The notes: a model not told the origin generated them from the letters alone. 64,000 nucleotides of DNA from Elusimicrobia bacterium GWA2_61_42 (GCA_001799615.1 MGTU01000017.1:1-64000), one strand, 5' to 3'. Positions 16,476-26,303 are shown, counted from the first letter of the stretch. Made by a program: numbers and translations.

Positions 16476-19298
16476 ATGACCACTCAGAACACGGATTACT
16501 CCAAAACGGTTTTTCTCCCCAACACCTCCTTCTCCATGCGGGGGGACCTGACGAAAAAAGAGCCCGGCATCCTCGACGCCTGGAACAAGATGGACCTCTA
16601 CGGCAAAATGCTGGAGAAGCGCCGCGGCGCCAAGCCCTTTATCCTGCACGACGGCCCGCCCTACGCCAACGGCCATATCCACATAGGCCACGCCTTCAAC
16701 AAGATCATCAAGGACATCATCATAAAATCCCGCGTCATGGCGGGTTATTACTCGCCTTACGTGCCCGGCTGGGACTGCCACGGGCTGCCCATAGAGCAGG
16801 CCCTGCTGAAAGAAATGAAGATGGGCAAGCGCCATATCGAGGACATCCCCGCTTTCCGCCGCAGCGCGCGCGACTTCGCCAATCGTTTCCTGGACATCCA
16901 GCGCGAGGAGTTCAAGCGCCTGGGCGTGCAGGGCGCCTGGGACAAGCCCTACGTCACCATGACCAACGCCTACGAGGGCGCCGTCATAGGGGCCTTCCGC
17001 GAGCTGCTGGAGAAAGGCCACATCCACCGCGACAAGAAGACCATCTACTGGTGCGTCTCGTGCGAGACCGCCCTGGCCGACGCCGAGGTGGAATACGCCG
17101 ACAAGACCTCCCCGTCCATCTACGTGCGCTTCCCGCTGGAAACCCTGCCGGACGGCCTGGACGCCGTGGCCAAGAACCGCGCCTCCATCGTTATCTGGAC
17201 CACCACGCCGTGGACGCTGCCGTCCAACATGGCCGCCGCGGTCGCCAAAACCGAGGATTACCGCGTGCTGGAGACCGGCGGGCAGTACCTGCTGGTGGCC
17301 GACAAACTGGCCGACGCCTTCCTGGCCGCCACCGGCCTGGAGGCCGTGAAAGGCGCCGTGATCCCCGGCGAGAAACTGGTGGGGCTTAAGTACACCCACT
17401 GCCTGGCGTCCCACCTGCCCGAAGCGCGCCGCTTCGCGCGCCCGGTCATCGCCACCGATTTCGTGGACATGTCCACCGGCACCGGCATCGTGCACATCGC
17501 CCCCGGCCACGGCGAGGAAGATTTCCACGCCGGCAAGAAATGGGGCCTGGAGATCTTCTGCCCCGTCAAGGAAGACGGCAAGTTCAACGCGGACGCCGGG
17601 ATCTTCGAGGGGATGAAAGTTTTCGAGGCCAACCCCAAGGTGGTCGAGACCCTGCAGGCCGACGGCCTGCTGCTGGCCCAGAAGAAGATCGAACACAGCT
17701 ACCCGCACTGCTGGCGCTGCAAGCAGCCGGTGATCTTCCGCGCCACCGAACAGTGGTTCCTGAAAGTGGACCTGGACGGCCTGCGCGAGAAACTCCAGAA
17801 GGCGGCCGACGGCGTCAGCTGGCTGCCCGAAGCCAGCCACGGCCGCATGGCCGCCATGCTCAAGACCCGTCCCGACTGGTGCCTGTCGCGCCAGCGCTAC
17901 TGGGGCACGCCCATCATCGCCGTGTACTGCAAGGACTGCGGCAAGGTGCAGACCGACTCCGCTTTCCTCAAACGCATGGAAGAGCGCGTAAAGGCCGAAG
18001 GCAGCGATTTCTGGTTCTCCGAACCGGTGGAGCAGCTGCTGGGGCCCGGCCCCCACAAATGTTCCTGCGGCGGGGAGCGCTTCGCCAAGGAAAAAGACAT
18101 CATGGACGTCTGGCTGGACTCCGGCGTGTCCTGGTACGCGGTGCTCAAGGGCGGCATGCTCGGGCCCGGCGACTTCTATCCCGCCGACCTGTACCTGGAA
18201 GGCTCGGACCAGCACCGCGGCTGGTTCCAGACCTCTCTCATCCCGTCCGTGGCTTTGAACGGGCATCCGCCGTACAAGGCCGTGCTGACCCACGGCATGG
18301 TGCTCGACGAACACGGCCGCGCCATGCACAAGTCCATGGGCAACGTGCTGCCGCCGCAGGAGATCATAACCAAATACGGCGCGGAGATCCTGCGTCTCTG
18401 GGCCGCGCTGTGCGACTACGCCGACGATATCCGCATCTCGGAGAAGATCCTGTCGGGCCCCATCGACATGTACCGCAAGATCCGCAATACGGTGCGCTAC
18501 CTGCTGGGCAACCTCAGCGACTTCAACCCCGCCAAACACCGCGTCGCCGACGACAAACTGGTGGAGACGGACCGCTATATCCGCGCCCGCCTGGCCGTCA
18601 CGGTGGCCTCGGTGGAGAAGCATTACGAAGCCTTCCAGTTCCGCCAGGCCATCCGGGCCGTGGCGGACTTCTGCATCCTGGACCTGTCCGCTTTCTACCT
18701 GGACTCGCTCAAGGACCGGCTCTATACGTTCAGCCCGGACTCCGTCGAGCGGCGCTCGGCGCAGACCGTGCTGTACGACATCCTGGTCTCCGTGCTCAAG
18801 ATGTCGGCCCCGGTGCTGTCCTTCACCGCCGAGGAAGCCTGGCTGACCGCCAGGGCCGAGATCGACCCGTCGCTGGAAGACAGCGTGTTCCTTTCCGACT
18901 ACCCCAAGTTCCCCGCCGCCTGGGCGGACCAGGCCCTGCTGGAGCGCTGGGAGAAGGTGATGCTGGTGCGCGAGACCGTTACCAAGGCCATAGAGGAAGT
19001 GCGCAAGACCGGCGCCGTGGGCTCTTCGCTCGAGGCCAGGATCGTCCTCCGTACCTGCGATCCCGGCATGAAGCTGTTCCTGGAATCCGCGCTGCCGCTG
19101 TGGCCCCAGGTGGCCATAGTGTCCGAGGCCGCCGTGGAATTCGACGCGGCCGCCCCGGAGCTGGAAGTCCGGGTGAGCAAGGCCGAAGGCGCCAAGTGCC
19201 CCCGCTGCTGGCAGTGGCGGCGCGACCTGGGCGCCGACCCGCGCCACGCCGAGGTCTGCGGCCGCTGCGCCGGGGCCCTGGAGGCCGCCGTTAAATAA
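16476..19298 (+). CDS. ileS: Isoleucyl-tRNA synthetase
   Basis: Charges tRNA-Ile with isoleucine in the cytoplasm. The 940-residue protein is the bacterial IleS type: the HIGH motif is at 69-72 (GHIHIGHAF), the CP1 editing domain occupies roughly 190-400, and the KMSKS loop is at 616-620 with the variant sequence A-M-H-K-S. The C-terminus has the zinc knuckle Cys908, Cys911, Cys928, Cys931. The start at 16476 is chosen over a TTG 27 bases upstream because AAGGA (16461-16465) sits ten bases before it and the protein then begins as in other IleS. The stop overlaps the lspA start (TAATG), so the two are co-translated. The ileS-lspA pair is common in bacteria. Confidence 0.97.
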   Translation: MTTQNTDYSKTVFLPNTSFSMRGDLTKKEPGILDAWNKMDLYGKMLEKRRGAKPFILHDGPPYANGHIHIGHAFNKIIKDIIIKSRVMAGYYSPYVPGWDCHGLPIEQALLKEMKMGKRHIEDIPAFRRSARDFANRFLDIQREEFKRLGVQGAWDKPYVTMTNAYEGAVIGAFRELLEKGHIHRDKKTIYWCVSCETALADAEVEYADKTSPSIYVRFPLETLPDGLDAVAKNRASIVIWTTTPWTLPSNMAAAVAKTEDYRVLETGGQYLLVADKLADAFLAATGLEAVKGAVIPGEKLVGLKYTHCLASHLPEARRFARPVIATDFVDMSTGTGIVHIAPGHGEEDFHAGKKWGLEIFCPVKEDGKFNADAGIFEGMKVFEANPKVVETLQADGLLLAQKKIEHSYPHCWRCKQPVIFRATEQWFLKVDLDGLREKLQKAADGVSWLPEASHGRMAAMLKTRPDWCLSRQRYWGTPIIAVYCKDCGKVQTDSAFLKRMEERVKAEGSDFWFSEPVEQLLGPGPHKCSCGGERFAKEKDIMDVWLDSGVSWYAVLKGGMLGPGDFYPADLYLEGSDQHRGWFQTSLIPSVALNGHPPYKAVLTHGMVLDEHGRAMHKSMGNVLPPQEIITKYGAEILRLWAALCDYADDIRISEKILSGPIDMYRKIRNTVRYLLGNLSDFNPAKHRVADDKLVETDRYIRARLAVTVASVEKHYEAFQFRQAIRAVADFCILDLSAFYLDSLKDRLYTFSPDSVERRSAQTVLYDILVSVLKMSAPVLSFTAEEAWLTARAEIDPSLEDSVFLSDYPKFPAAWADQALLERWEKVMLVRETVTKAIEEVRKTGAVGSSLEARIVLRTCDPGMKLFLESALPLWPQVAIVSEAAVEFDAAAPELEVRVSKAEGAKCPRCWQWRRDLGADPRHAEVCGRCAGALEAAVK

Positions 19299-19768
19299 TG
19301 AAGCGTTTCTATACGCCGGCCACGGTGCTTTTCATCTTCCTGCTCGACCGCCTGACCAAGGGCTGGGTGCTGGAGCGCCTGTATATGAGATCGGTACAGG
19401 TGCTGTCTTTCTTCCGGCTCACCTACGCCGAGAACACCGGAGTTTCCTTCGGTCTTTTCCGCGACAAGAACCTGTTCTTCCTGGTGTTCAGCGCCGGGCT
19501 GGTGGCCGTGCTGCTGTTCGTCAGGCGGCGCATCCAGGCGCACGGCCGCGCCGCCTCCGCCGGACTGGCGCTGGTGCTGGGCGGGGCGCTGGGCAATCTT
19601 TACGACCGGCTGGCCTACGGTTTCGTGGTCGATTTTTTCGACTTCTCTTTCTTCCCGGCGGTGTTCAACGTGGCCGACAGCGCCATTACCGCCGGGGCCG
19701 TGCTGATGGCCTGGGGAATGCGGGACGATAAAAGCGGACCCGCGGGGGCGAAACAGGGAGACTGCTGA
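19298..19768 (+). CDS. lspA: Lipoprotein signal peptidase (SPase II)
   Basis: Cleaves signal peptides of diacylated prolipoproteins in the inner membrane. The 156-residue protein has four hydrophobic helices and the conserved family motifs: ENTGVSFG (45-52), GALGNLYDR (96-104), and the catalytic aspartates Asp112 (VVDFFDF) and Asp127 (FNVADS). Length is normal. It overlaps ileS by one base and is followed two bases later by a lipoprotein gene that would be one of its own substrates. Confidence 0.95.
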   Translation: MKRFYTPATVLFIFLLDRLTKGWVLERLYMRSVQVLSFFRLTYAENTGVSFGLFRDKNLFFLVFSAGLVAVLLFVRRRIQAHGRAASAGLALVLGGALGNLYDRLAYGFVVDFFDFSFFPAVFNVADSAITAGAVLMAWGMRDDKSGPAGAKQGDC

Positions 19769-19769
19769 A

Positions 19770-20738
19770 ATGAAAAAACTTATTTTTTTAGCGGTAATGG
19801 CCGCCGGGCTGGCCGGCTGCAACCGGACGCCGGAATTCTATTTCGCCAGGGGCAACGCGCTGCTGGCCTCCGGCAAGGAATCCTCCGCGCTGGAAAGCTA
19901 CAACCGGGCGCTGCTGCTTAAGCGCAACTTCCCCGAGGCCCTCACGTCGCGCGGCATGCTCTACGAGCGCCAGGGCGACAAGCAGAAAGCCGGCCTGGAT
20001 TACCGCAAGGCCATAGAGGTCTCCCCTTCCTACCTGCCCGCCTATAATAACCTGGCCGCCATGCTGATGGACGCCGAGAATTACGGCGAGGCCGTCAAAC
20101 TCCTGACGGCGGCCCTGGAAGCCAGCCCCGGCTACCCTTACGCCATGCTCAACCGCGGGCTGTCCCGCTACAAGCTGGACGACTGCGCCGGCGCCAGCGA
20201 GGACCTGTCGCGCGCGCTGCAGCTTAATCCCAAATTCGAACTGGCCTATTACCACCGGGCGCTGTGCGCCCGCAAGGCCCGCAACCTGCCCGCCGCCCTG
20301 GCCGACCTGGACGCCGTGCTGGCGCTGAACCCGGCCGCGGCCCTGGCCTGGTTCGAGCGGGGCAAAGCCCTGTACGCCATGGGCGACCCGGCCGGCGCCG
20401 CGCAGGAACTGATAAAGGCCGTGGAGCTCAAGCCGGCGGATCCCGGTTTCGCCTATTGGCTGGCCCTGGCCTTATACAAGGCCGGGGAACTGCCGGCCGC
20501 GCTGGAGGCCGCCGCGCGCGCCGCGGAGCTTAAACCCGATTCTTACCAGGCGCAAGGCCTGCTGGGCGACGTTTACGCCGCCCTGAAGAACGCGCCCCTG
20601 GCCCGCGAACATTACCTGCGCGCCGCCGGGCTGGCGCCGCAGCACGCGGCCGCCTACCAGGCCCGCCTGGCGGCCCTGGAAAACCCCGCCGCGCCCGCCG
20701 GCAAAAAGCGCGGCAAAACCCGCTCAAAAAGGAACTGA
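19770..20738 (+). CDS. TPR repeat lipoprotein
   Basis: The 322-residue product begins with a lipoprotein signal peptide whose lipobox is LAGC (Cys17). The rest is a chain of tetratricopeptide repeats (about seven to eight, residues 24-300) with typical ALxxYNRAL and AYYHRAL units, and a basic Lys/Arg tail. It should be anchored to a membrane and act as a protein-protein scaffold. It lies in the ileS-lspA unit and two bases before a large membrane protein gene, which may be a partner. No specific function can be given. Confidence 0.8.
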   Translation: MKKLIFLAVMAAGLAGCNRTPEFYFARGNALLASGKESSALESYNRALLLKRNFPEALTSRGMLYERQGDKQKAGLDYRKAIEVSPSYLPAYNNLAAMLMDAENYGEAVKLLTAALEASPGYPYAMLNRGLSRYKLDDCAGASEDLSRALQLNPKFELAYYHRALCARKARNLPAALADLDAVLALNPAAALAWFERGKALYAMGDPAGAAQELIKAVELKPADPGFAYWLALALYKAGELPAALEAAARAAELKPDSYQAQGLLGDVYAALKNAPLAREHYLRAAGLAPQHAAAYQARLAALENPAAPAGKKRGKTRSKRN

Positions 20739-20740
20739 CA

Positions 20741-22873
20741 ATGGCCGAAGACCAAAACCTCTCGCCCTGGCGCAAAAAATTCCTCGCCAACAGGATGACT
20801 TTCGAGAGCATCCTGTTCGAGAAAGAACTGATGATGCCGCACAAGGAAAAGCTCAGCGTCGGGCTGCTGGGCCTGGCCGGCATCTGGCTGTTCCACGCCC
20901 TGCTGCTGGCCCAGTGGGCGCTGCGCCGCGGTTATTTCTTCACCCAGGCCGACTCCGACAGCTTCAACGCCGTGCTGCGCTACGCCGACTACCTCCAGAG
21001 CCAGGGCTTCTGGGCGCTGATCAAGCCGGAGTTCTCCGGGCTCTCGCTCAACCCGCCGCTCTACTACCTGTCCTACGTGCCGGTGCTCAACTACGTCACG
21101 CGCGACCTGAACCTGGCGCTGATCCTGGTGAATTCTTTCTTCCTGCTGGTACTCGGCCTGGCCGTTTTCCTGGCCGTGCGCCGCAGCCGGCCCACGCTGG
21201 CCGGCTGGCTGGGCGCCGCGTTCGCGCTGGCGCTGCCTTTCGTGCTGGAGACCGCCCGCCGCCCGTCGCCGGACCTGGCGCTGATGGCCATGGTCGCGGC
21301 GCTTTACGCCTGCTATATCCGCTCCGACGATTTCGAACACCCCAAATGGACCTTCGCCTTCGCGGTGTTCATGGGCCTGGGTTTTTACTCGCACAGGTTC
21401 TTCTGGCTGTACGCCCTGCCGCTGGTGCCGTTCATCGTAGCCGGTTTCGCCAGCCCCTATACCCGCGACGAGCTGTTCAAGGGCTTTGTGCCGGGCGCGC
21501 TGCTGAACCTGCCCTGGTACCTGTTCCTCGCGGCGGCCCTGGCCGCCGGCTTTGTCCCGCTGTGGGGGCCGTATAACGGTTTCTGGCATTACTTCGGCCT
21601 GGGCGCGGCCTCGGCCGGCCTGCCGCTGTTCGCGCTGGGCGCCGTCGGGCTGACCTGGATGTATTTTTCCGTCTTCATGCCCTATGAGAAGAAGGGCGTG
21701 GTAGCGGCGTGGTGCTGGGCGCCTTACCTGCTGCTTACCTGGCTGGTGCGCGGCAGCCACCCGGAACTGCTGTACCCGGCCTTGCTGCCTTTCGCGGTGG
21801 CGCTGCCGGTAATGACTCCCCATAAGCTGCGCAGATACCTGCTCATTTTCGTGCTGGCGCTGGGCGCGGTTAACCAGTGCGGCTTCGTCAGGACAGTTTC
21901 CGTCGGCCATTACCCGGTGGCCGGCCTGCCCGTGCCGCCTTCCAAAGAATACCGCGCCGGCGAACTGCTGGGCCTGGTGCGCTCCAACCTGCCCGCGGCG
22001 GGGGGGCTGGTGGGAATTTACGGCGCCGACGCCGCCTTCAACTCGGGCAGCCTGCGTTTCGCGGTGGCCAAAGACGCCGCCCCCGTGAAATTCTCGGACG
22101 ACCCGGCCTGCCCGGCCTGCGCTTTCCTGCTGGTCTATAAAGCCCCGCGCTTCGGCGAGCCGCCGTCCCCGTCGACGCTGGCTTTCCTCAAGCTTAAAAC
22201 GGAACCGTGGTTCCCCGGCCTTTTTGAAAAGAAGGCCGAGCTGGACTTCGCCGACAGTTCCAGGGCCGAGGTCTACGCGAAGCTGGCGGGCAGGATCCAG
22301 TTCCTGCAGGAAGGCTCTCACCGCGTCAGGAACCTCTCCTTCGGCGGGCTCAAGATAGAGGAAGGCACGCTGACCCTGAAGGACTTCGATCCCGCCACCG
22401 GCGTCTACGGCCAGGCGGAACTTTTCGCGCCTTACGCCGTGGTCCGGGGCAAGGACATCTACGGCCTCACCGCCGACATTTCCGGCCTCTCGGTCGCCGG
22501 CTCCGGCCTGGACCCGTTCGTGCCCTCCGGCGTAACGGGCATAAAGGTGCGCTCGGCGCGCATCAGTTCCTACGCGGTGGAAAGCTACCTGGCCGAACGC
22601 TTCCCGTTCCTGTCCGGCATCAAGGTCACGCTGGACAAGACCCTGGAAGTTTCGGCGCAGGCGCGCGGCCGCGACCTGGAGGCCAATTTCTCCCTGTCCG
22701 TCGCCAAGGACAGCGTGCTTGAGGCCAGGCCGCTGGAGTTCACGCTGGGGCCCGTAACGGCGCCGGACTATGTACTGAACCTCTTCACCTTCAGGGTGGA
22801 CCTCTCCGACAACCCGTACGGGATCAAGGTCTCCAAACTGAAGATCGACGGCCAGATGATGGAGCTCCGCTGA
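20741..22873 (+). CDS. GT-C-like polytopic membrane protein fused to a lipid-binding (DUF2993-like) domain
   Basis: The 710-residue protein starts with about 45 cytoplasmic residues, then ten or so membrane helices (about 46-400). The first large loop contains an acidic ADSDSFN segment (about 70-76) and LNPPLYYLSY, as in GT-C glycosyltransferases of the ArnT/PMT group, which use Asp residues in this loop and a lipid-linked sugar. From about residue 530 the protein is a soluble beta-rich domain (LRNLSFGGLKIEEGTLTL; GLTADISGLSVAGSG; GIKVRSARIS) resembling DUF2993/LmeA-type lipid-binding proteins. This pairing is unusual. Substrate is unknown. The stop overlaps the next start (TGATG). Confidence 0.55.
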   Translation: MAEDQNLSPWRKKFLANRMTFESILFEKELMMPHKEKLSVGLLGLAGIWLFHALLLAQWALRRGYFFTQADSDSFNAVLRYADYLQSQGFWALIKPEFSGLSLNPPLYYLSYVPVLNYVTRDLNLALILVNSFFLLVLGLAVFLAVRRSRPTLAGWLGAAFALALPFVLETARRPSPDLALMAMVAALYACYIRSDDFEHPKWTFAFAVFMGLGFYSHRFFWLYALPLVPFIVAGFASPYTRDELFKGFVPGALLNLPWYLFLAAALAAGFVPLWGPYNGFWHYFGLGAASAGLPLFALGAVGLTWMYFSVFMPYEKKGVVAAWCWAPYLLLTWLVRGSHPELLYPALLPFAVALPVMTPHKLRRYLLIFVLALGAVNQCGFVRTVSVGHYPVAGLPVPPSKEYRAGELLGLVRSNLPAAGGLVGIYGADAAFNSGSLRFAVAKDAAPVKFSDDPACPACAFLLVYKAPRFGEPPSPSTLAFLKLKTEPWFPGLFEKKAELDFADSSRAEVYAKLAGRIQFLQEGSHRVRNLSFGGLKIEEGTLTLKDFDPATGVYGQAELFAPYAVVRGKDIYGLTADISGLSVAGSGLDPFVPSGVTGIKVRSARISSYAVESYLAERFPFLSGIKVTLDKTLEVSAQARGRDLEANFSLSVAKDSVLEARPLEFTLGPVTAPDYVLNLFTFRVDLSDNPYGIKVSKLKIDGQMMELR

Positions 22874-23691
22874 TGCGTAAGATCCTGTTCCCGCTGCTGC
22901 TCCTTTGCTGCGCCTGCGTCGAGATCCCCACCGGCGGCGAACCCGCGCCGGAAGCCGCCAGGCTGCCGGTGGAAAGCCCTTACAAGGGGCTGGACCCCGG
23001 CTTTAAGACCGAGGAAAGCGCGCATTTCTCGCTGCAGGCCTATTCCTCGTCGGGCGCGTCGCTGTACGCGGCGCTCTGCGAGGAGAACTACTCCCGCATC
23101 ATGCAGGACCTGGGCCTTTATTCCTTCGTGCCCGCGCGCCCCTATAACGTGGCGGTCTACCGTGACGCCTCCGAGTACCGCCTGAAGACCGGGCAGCCCG
23201 ACTGGTCCGGGGGCGCGGCTTACGGCAACGCGCTGCTGCTCTACGAGAGCGACGGCCTGCGCGCCACTATCGGCCACGAGATGACCCACCTGGTCTTCAA
23301 CGAGTTCATGGGCCTTTCGCAGGCCGCGGGGCTGCGCTGGCTCAACGAGGGCGTGGCCGTCTACGAGGAAAGCCGTTCCAACCAGGCTTCCGCCGGTTAC
23401 TACGCGGCCCGCGTGGCCGATTCGGTGGCGCCCAACCCCATCCCTTTTTCCCAGATGGTCAACCTCGCCCCGCAGAGCGAAAGCCAGCGCGGCGTGGACC
23501 GCTGGTACGCCCAGGTGGGGTCCGTGGCCGGCTTCATGATCCGCCAGGGCGGGTCTTTTAATTTCTCCCTGTTCCTGTCCCGCCTGCGCGACGGCACGTC
23601 GGTGGACAAGGCGCTGGAGCTGACCTATTCCGGCGTCTGGAAAAGCCTGGACGACGTGGAAAGAACCTGGCTGCTGGAAGTGAAACGCTGA
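22873..23691 (+). CDS. Exported gluzincin metalloprotease (peptidase MA-like), probable lipoprotein
   Basis: The 272-residue protein has an N-terminal hydrophobic signal with several cysteines; Cys15 after Ala is a plausible but imperfect lipobox. The zinc protease motif HEMTH is at 135-139 and the third ligand is likely Glu159 in the LRWLNEG segment, the arrangement of peptidase MA-type gluzincins. The remainder has no other recognised domain. It overlaps the upstream GT-C-like gene, suggesting a joint envelope task. Substrate is unknown. Confidence 0.75.
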   Translation: MRKILFPLLLLCCACVEIPTGGEPAPEAARLPVESPYKGLDPGFKTEESAHFSLQAYSSSGASLYAALCEENYSRIMQDLGLYSFVPARPYNVAVYRDASEYRLKTGQPDWSGGAAYGNALLLYESDGLRATIGHEMTHLVFNEFMGLSQAAGLRWLNEGVAVYEESRSNQASAGYYAARVADSVAPNPIPFSQMVNLAPQSESQRGVDRWYAQVGSVAGFMIRQGGSFNFSLFLSRLRDGTSVDKALELTYSGVWKSLDDVERTWLLEVKR

Positions 23692-23701
23692 TGGAAAAAA
23701 C

Positions 23702-25885
23702 GTGACGGCCATAAACTTAAAGAAAGCCGTGGTGCCGCTGGAAGGCGTGCACTGCGCTTCCTGCGTGGCCCGGCTGGAGGGAGGCCTGGGCGCCCTGCCC
23801 GGCATGGTGCGGGTGTCGGTCAACCTGCCGTCCAAAACCGCTTTCCTCTCCTACGACCCCGCGCTGCTCGACGGGGCCGCCATCTCGGGCAAGATCGACG
23901 CCCTGGGCTACAAGGCGCTGGCCTTTTCGGAATCGGTGGTGCTGGCGGAGAACACCGCCCTGGCCGGCCTGGAACTGGAAAAGAACGTGTTCCTTTCCCG
24001 CTTCCTGCTGGCTTTCTTCCTCACCGGGTTCCTGCTGCTGGATTATTTCTTCGGCTTCTCGCCGTACACCATGCTGGCCGCCGCCGCCGCGGCCTGGGGC
24101 CTGGCCGGCTGGCATTTTCACGCCGGGTTCCTGCGCGCGCTGAAAGCCGGCACCGCCGACATGAATTCCCTGGTCTCGCTGAGCACCAGCGTCACTTTTT
24201 TCTACGGCGTCTACCTTACGCTGTTCCCGCCCGAAGGCATGCACTACCACGCCCAGTGGCACGAAGTGGGCATGCTGATTACTTTCATAAACCTGGGCCG
24301 CTGGCTGGAGGCGCGCTCCAAGAGCAAGGCGGGGGAAGCCGTTTCCAAACTTTTCAAGATAGCGCCCAAGTTCGCCCGCCGGCTTAAGGACGGCCGCGAG
24401 GAGACCGTGCCCGTCACCGACATCCTGCCCGGCGACGTCATCCTGATGCGCCCCGGCGAACAGGTGCCGGTGGACGGCAAGGTGACCGGCGGCGCCTCCG
24501 ACCTGGACGAAAGCCTGCTTACCGGCGAGTCCTTCCCGGTGGAAAAAGCCGCGGGGTCGCGCGTTTACGCCGGCACCATCAACAAGACCGGCGCCTTTGA
24601 ATTCCTCGCCGAGGGCGTGGGCGAGGACACCGTGCTGATGAAGATCATAAAGGCCGTGGAGGAGTCCCAGGCCGAGAAGAGCGCGGTGCAGCACCTGGTG
24701 GACAGGATCTCCGCGTGGTTCGTGCCGGCCGTGTTCCTGGTGGCCGTCGCGGCGGCCGGGCTGTGGCTGCACTACGACGGGGTGGCGCGGGCGGTGAATA
24801 TTTTCGCGGCGGTGCTGGCCGTGGCCTGCCCCTGCGCCATGGGGCTGGCCGTGCCCATGGCCGTGGCCGTCGGCTTCGGCCGGGCGGCTTCCGCCGGCAT
24901 CCTGATCCGCAACGCCGACGTGCTCGAGCGCATTTCGGGAGTGGACGTGGTGATCTTCGACAAGACCGGCACCCTTACCGACGGCCGTCTGCGCCTGTCC
25001 GCGCTGCGGCCGCACGAGGTGTCCGAACCTGAATTCCTGGAACTGCTGGCCTCGGCCGAGGAAAAGTCCGAGCATCCCTTCGCGGAGGCCGTGCGGCAGC
25101 GCGCCCGGGAAGCCGGGGTAAAGCCGCGCGCCGTCACCGCTTTCGAGGCCGTGCCCGGCAAAGGCGTGCGCGCCCGCCTGGACGGGGCGGAACTGCTGGC
25201 CGGCAGCCTTAAATGGTTCACGGAGCTGGGCCTGAGCGTGCCGGCCGCCGCCGGCGCGGAGATCACCGCCTCGCCGGATTCCATGCTGCTGCTGGCGCTG
25301 GGCGGGAACTTCAGGGGCTTCGCGCGCCTGGGCGATACTTTGCGCCCCGAGGCCGCCGGCCTGATCAAGGAGCTGGAAGCGCTGGGCATCGAGCCGGTGC
25401 TGGCCTCCGGCGACCGCCAGGCCGTGGTGGCCGCGGCCGCCGCCGCCATAGGCATAAAGACTTTTCACGCCGAGGTCTTCCCCGAGGAGAAGCGCCAGCT
25501 GGTCATGCGCTACAAGGCGCTGGGCCGCAAGACCGCCATGGTGGGCGACGGCTTTAACGACGCGCCCGCGCTGTCCGAGGCCGACATCGGCATGGCCATG
25601 CGCTCCGGCACCGACGTGGCGGCGCAGGCCAGCGACATCACCCTGATGCACAACGACCTGCGCTCCGTCATCACGGCCGTAAAGATCTCCAAGGCCATCA
25701 GGCGCGTGATAACCCAGAACCTCACCTGGGCCTTCGCCTATAACGTGGTCCTCATCCCCCTGGCCGCCGGGGCTTTTTACCCGTCCTGGGGCATTATCAT
25801 CCCGCCTTATTTCGCCGGCGGGGCCATGGCTTTAAGTTCTGTTTCCGTCGTGATGAATTCGCTGCGGCTGCGGCGTGAATTTTAA
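23702..25885 (+). CDS. copA: Copper(I)-exporting P1B-type ATPase
   Basis: Pumps monovalent copper out of the cytoplasm at the cost of ATP. The 727-residue protein has one N-terminal heavy-metal-associated domain with the Cys18-x-x-Cys21 pair (GVHCASC), eight predicted helices, the TM6 motif CPC (376-378), the phosphorylated Asp420 in DKTGT, an HP motif in the nucleotide domain (SEHPFAEA) and the hinge GDGFNDAP. TM7 contains YN and TM8 M..SS, which are signatures of the Cu(I) subgroup. The start is GTG at 23702: the ATG at 23691 stops after four codons. No copper regulator or chaperone gene lies nearby. Confidence 0.93.
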   Translation: MTAINLKKAVVPLEGVHCASCVARLEGGLGALPGMVRVSVNLPSKTAFLSYDPALLDGAAISGKIDALGYKALAFSESVVLAENTALAGLELEKNVFLSRFLLAFFLTGFLLLDYFFGFSPYTMLAAAAAAWGLAGWHFHAGFLRALKAGTADMNSLVSLSTSVTFFYGVYLTLFPPEGMHYHAQWHEVGMLITFINLGRWLEARSKSKAGEAVSKLFKIAPKFARRLKDGREETVPVTDILPGDVILMRPGEQVPVDGKVTGGASDLDESLLTGESFPVEKAAGSRVYAGTINKTGAFEFLAEGVGEDTVLMKIIKAVEESQAEKSAVQHLVDRISAWFVPAVFLVAVAAAGLWLHYDGVARAVNIFAAVLAVACPCAMGLAVPMAVAVGFGRAASAGILIRNADVLERISGVDVVIFDKTGTLTDGRLRLSALRPHEVSEPEFLELLASAEEKSEHPFAEAVRQRAREAGVKPRAVTAFEAVPGKGVRARLDGAELLAGSLKWFTELGLSVPAAAGAEITASPDSMLLLALGGNFRGFARLGDTLRPEAAGLIKELEALGIEPVLASGDRQAVVAAAAAAIGIKTFHAEVFPEEKRQLVMRYKALGRKTAMVGDGFNDAPALSEADIGMAMRSGTDVAAQASDITLMHNDLRSVITAVKISKAIRRVITQNLTWAFAYNVVLIPLAAGAFYPSWGIIIPPYFAGGAMALSSVSVVMNSLRLRREF

Positions 25886-25895
25886 GGAGAAAACC

Positions 25896-26303
25896 ATGAA
25901 ACCTTCAAGCACTTCCTTCGGCTACACTTCCGGCCAGGCCCAGAGCGTAAAGAACATAAAACTGCCGCCCATAGAGGCCTGGGAGAACCAGTACCGCCGG
26001 GATTACGTTATAAAGATCGCCCACCCGGAATTTACGTCGGTGTGTCCCAAGACCGGCCTGCCCGACTTCGGCACCATCACCATAGAGTACGTTCCCGGCA
26101 AGCTCTGCCTGGAACTGAAATCCCTGAAATATTACTTCCTGCAGTACCGCAACTGCGGCATCTTCATGGAGAATATCGCCAACCGCATCCTCGACGACGT
26201 GATCAAGGCCATAAAGCCCAGGTCCTGCACCGTCACCGGCGACTTCACCCCGCGCGGCGGCCTCAGCTCCATAATAGTGGCCCGGTACGCAGCTAAAAAG
26301 TGA
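25896..26303 (+). CDS. queF: NADPH-dependent preQ0 reductase (short QueF)
   Basis: Reduces the nitrile of 7-cyano-7-deazaguanine to preQ1 in queuosine synthesis. The 135-residue product is the single-domain form. The catalytic Cys50 and Asp57 are in TSVCPKTGLPDFG, and the family motif ELKSLKYY is at 73-80. The start at 25896 is preferred over an upstream GTG because AAGGAG lies six bases before it. It follows copA with a ten-base gap, so both are probably on one mRNA; there is no room for a preQ1 riboswitch. No other queuosine gene is in the window. Confidence 0.95.
   Translation: MKPSSTSFGYTSGQAQSVKNIKLPPIEAWENQYRRDYVIKIAHPEFTSVCPKTGLPDFGTITIEYVPGKLCLELKSLKYYFLQYRNCGIFMENIANRILDDVIKAIKPRSCTVTGDFTPRGGLSSIIVARYAAKK

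Noticed and set aside
25886-25895. preQ1 riboswitch upstream of queF
   Set aside because: Only ten bases separate copA and queF, too short for any riboswitch.
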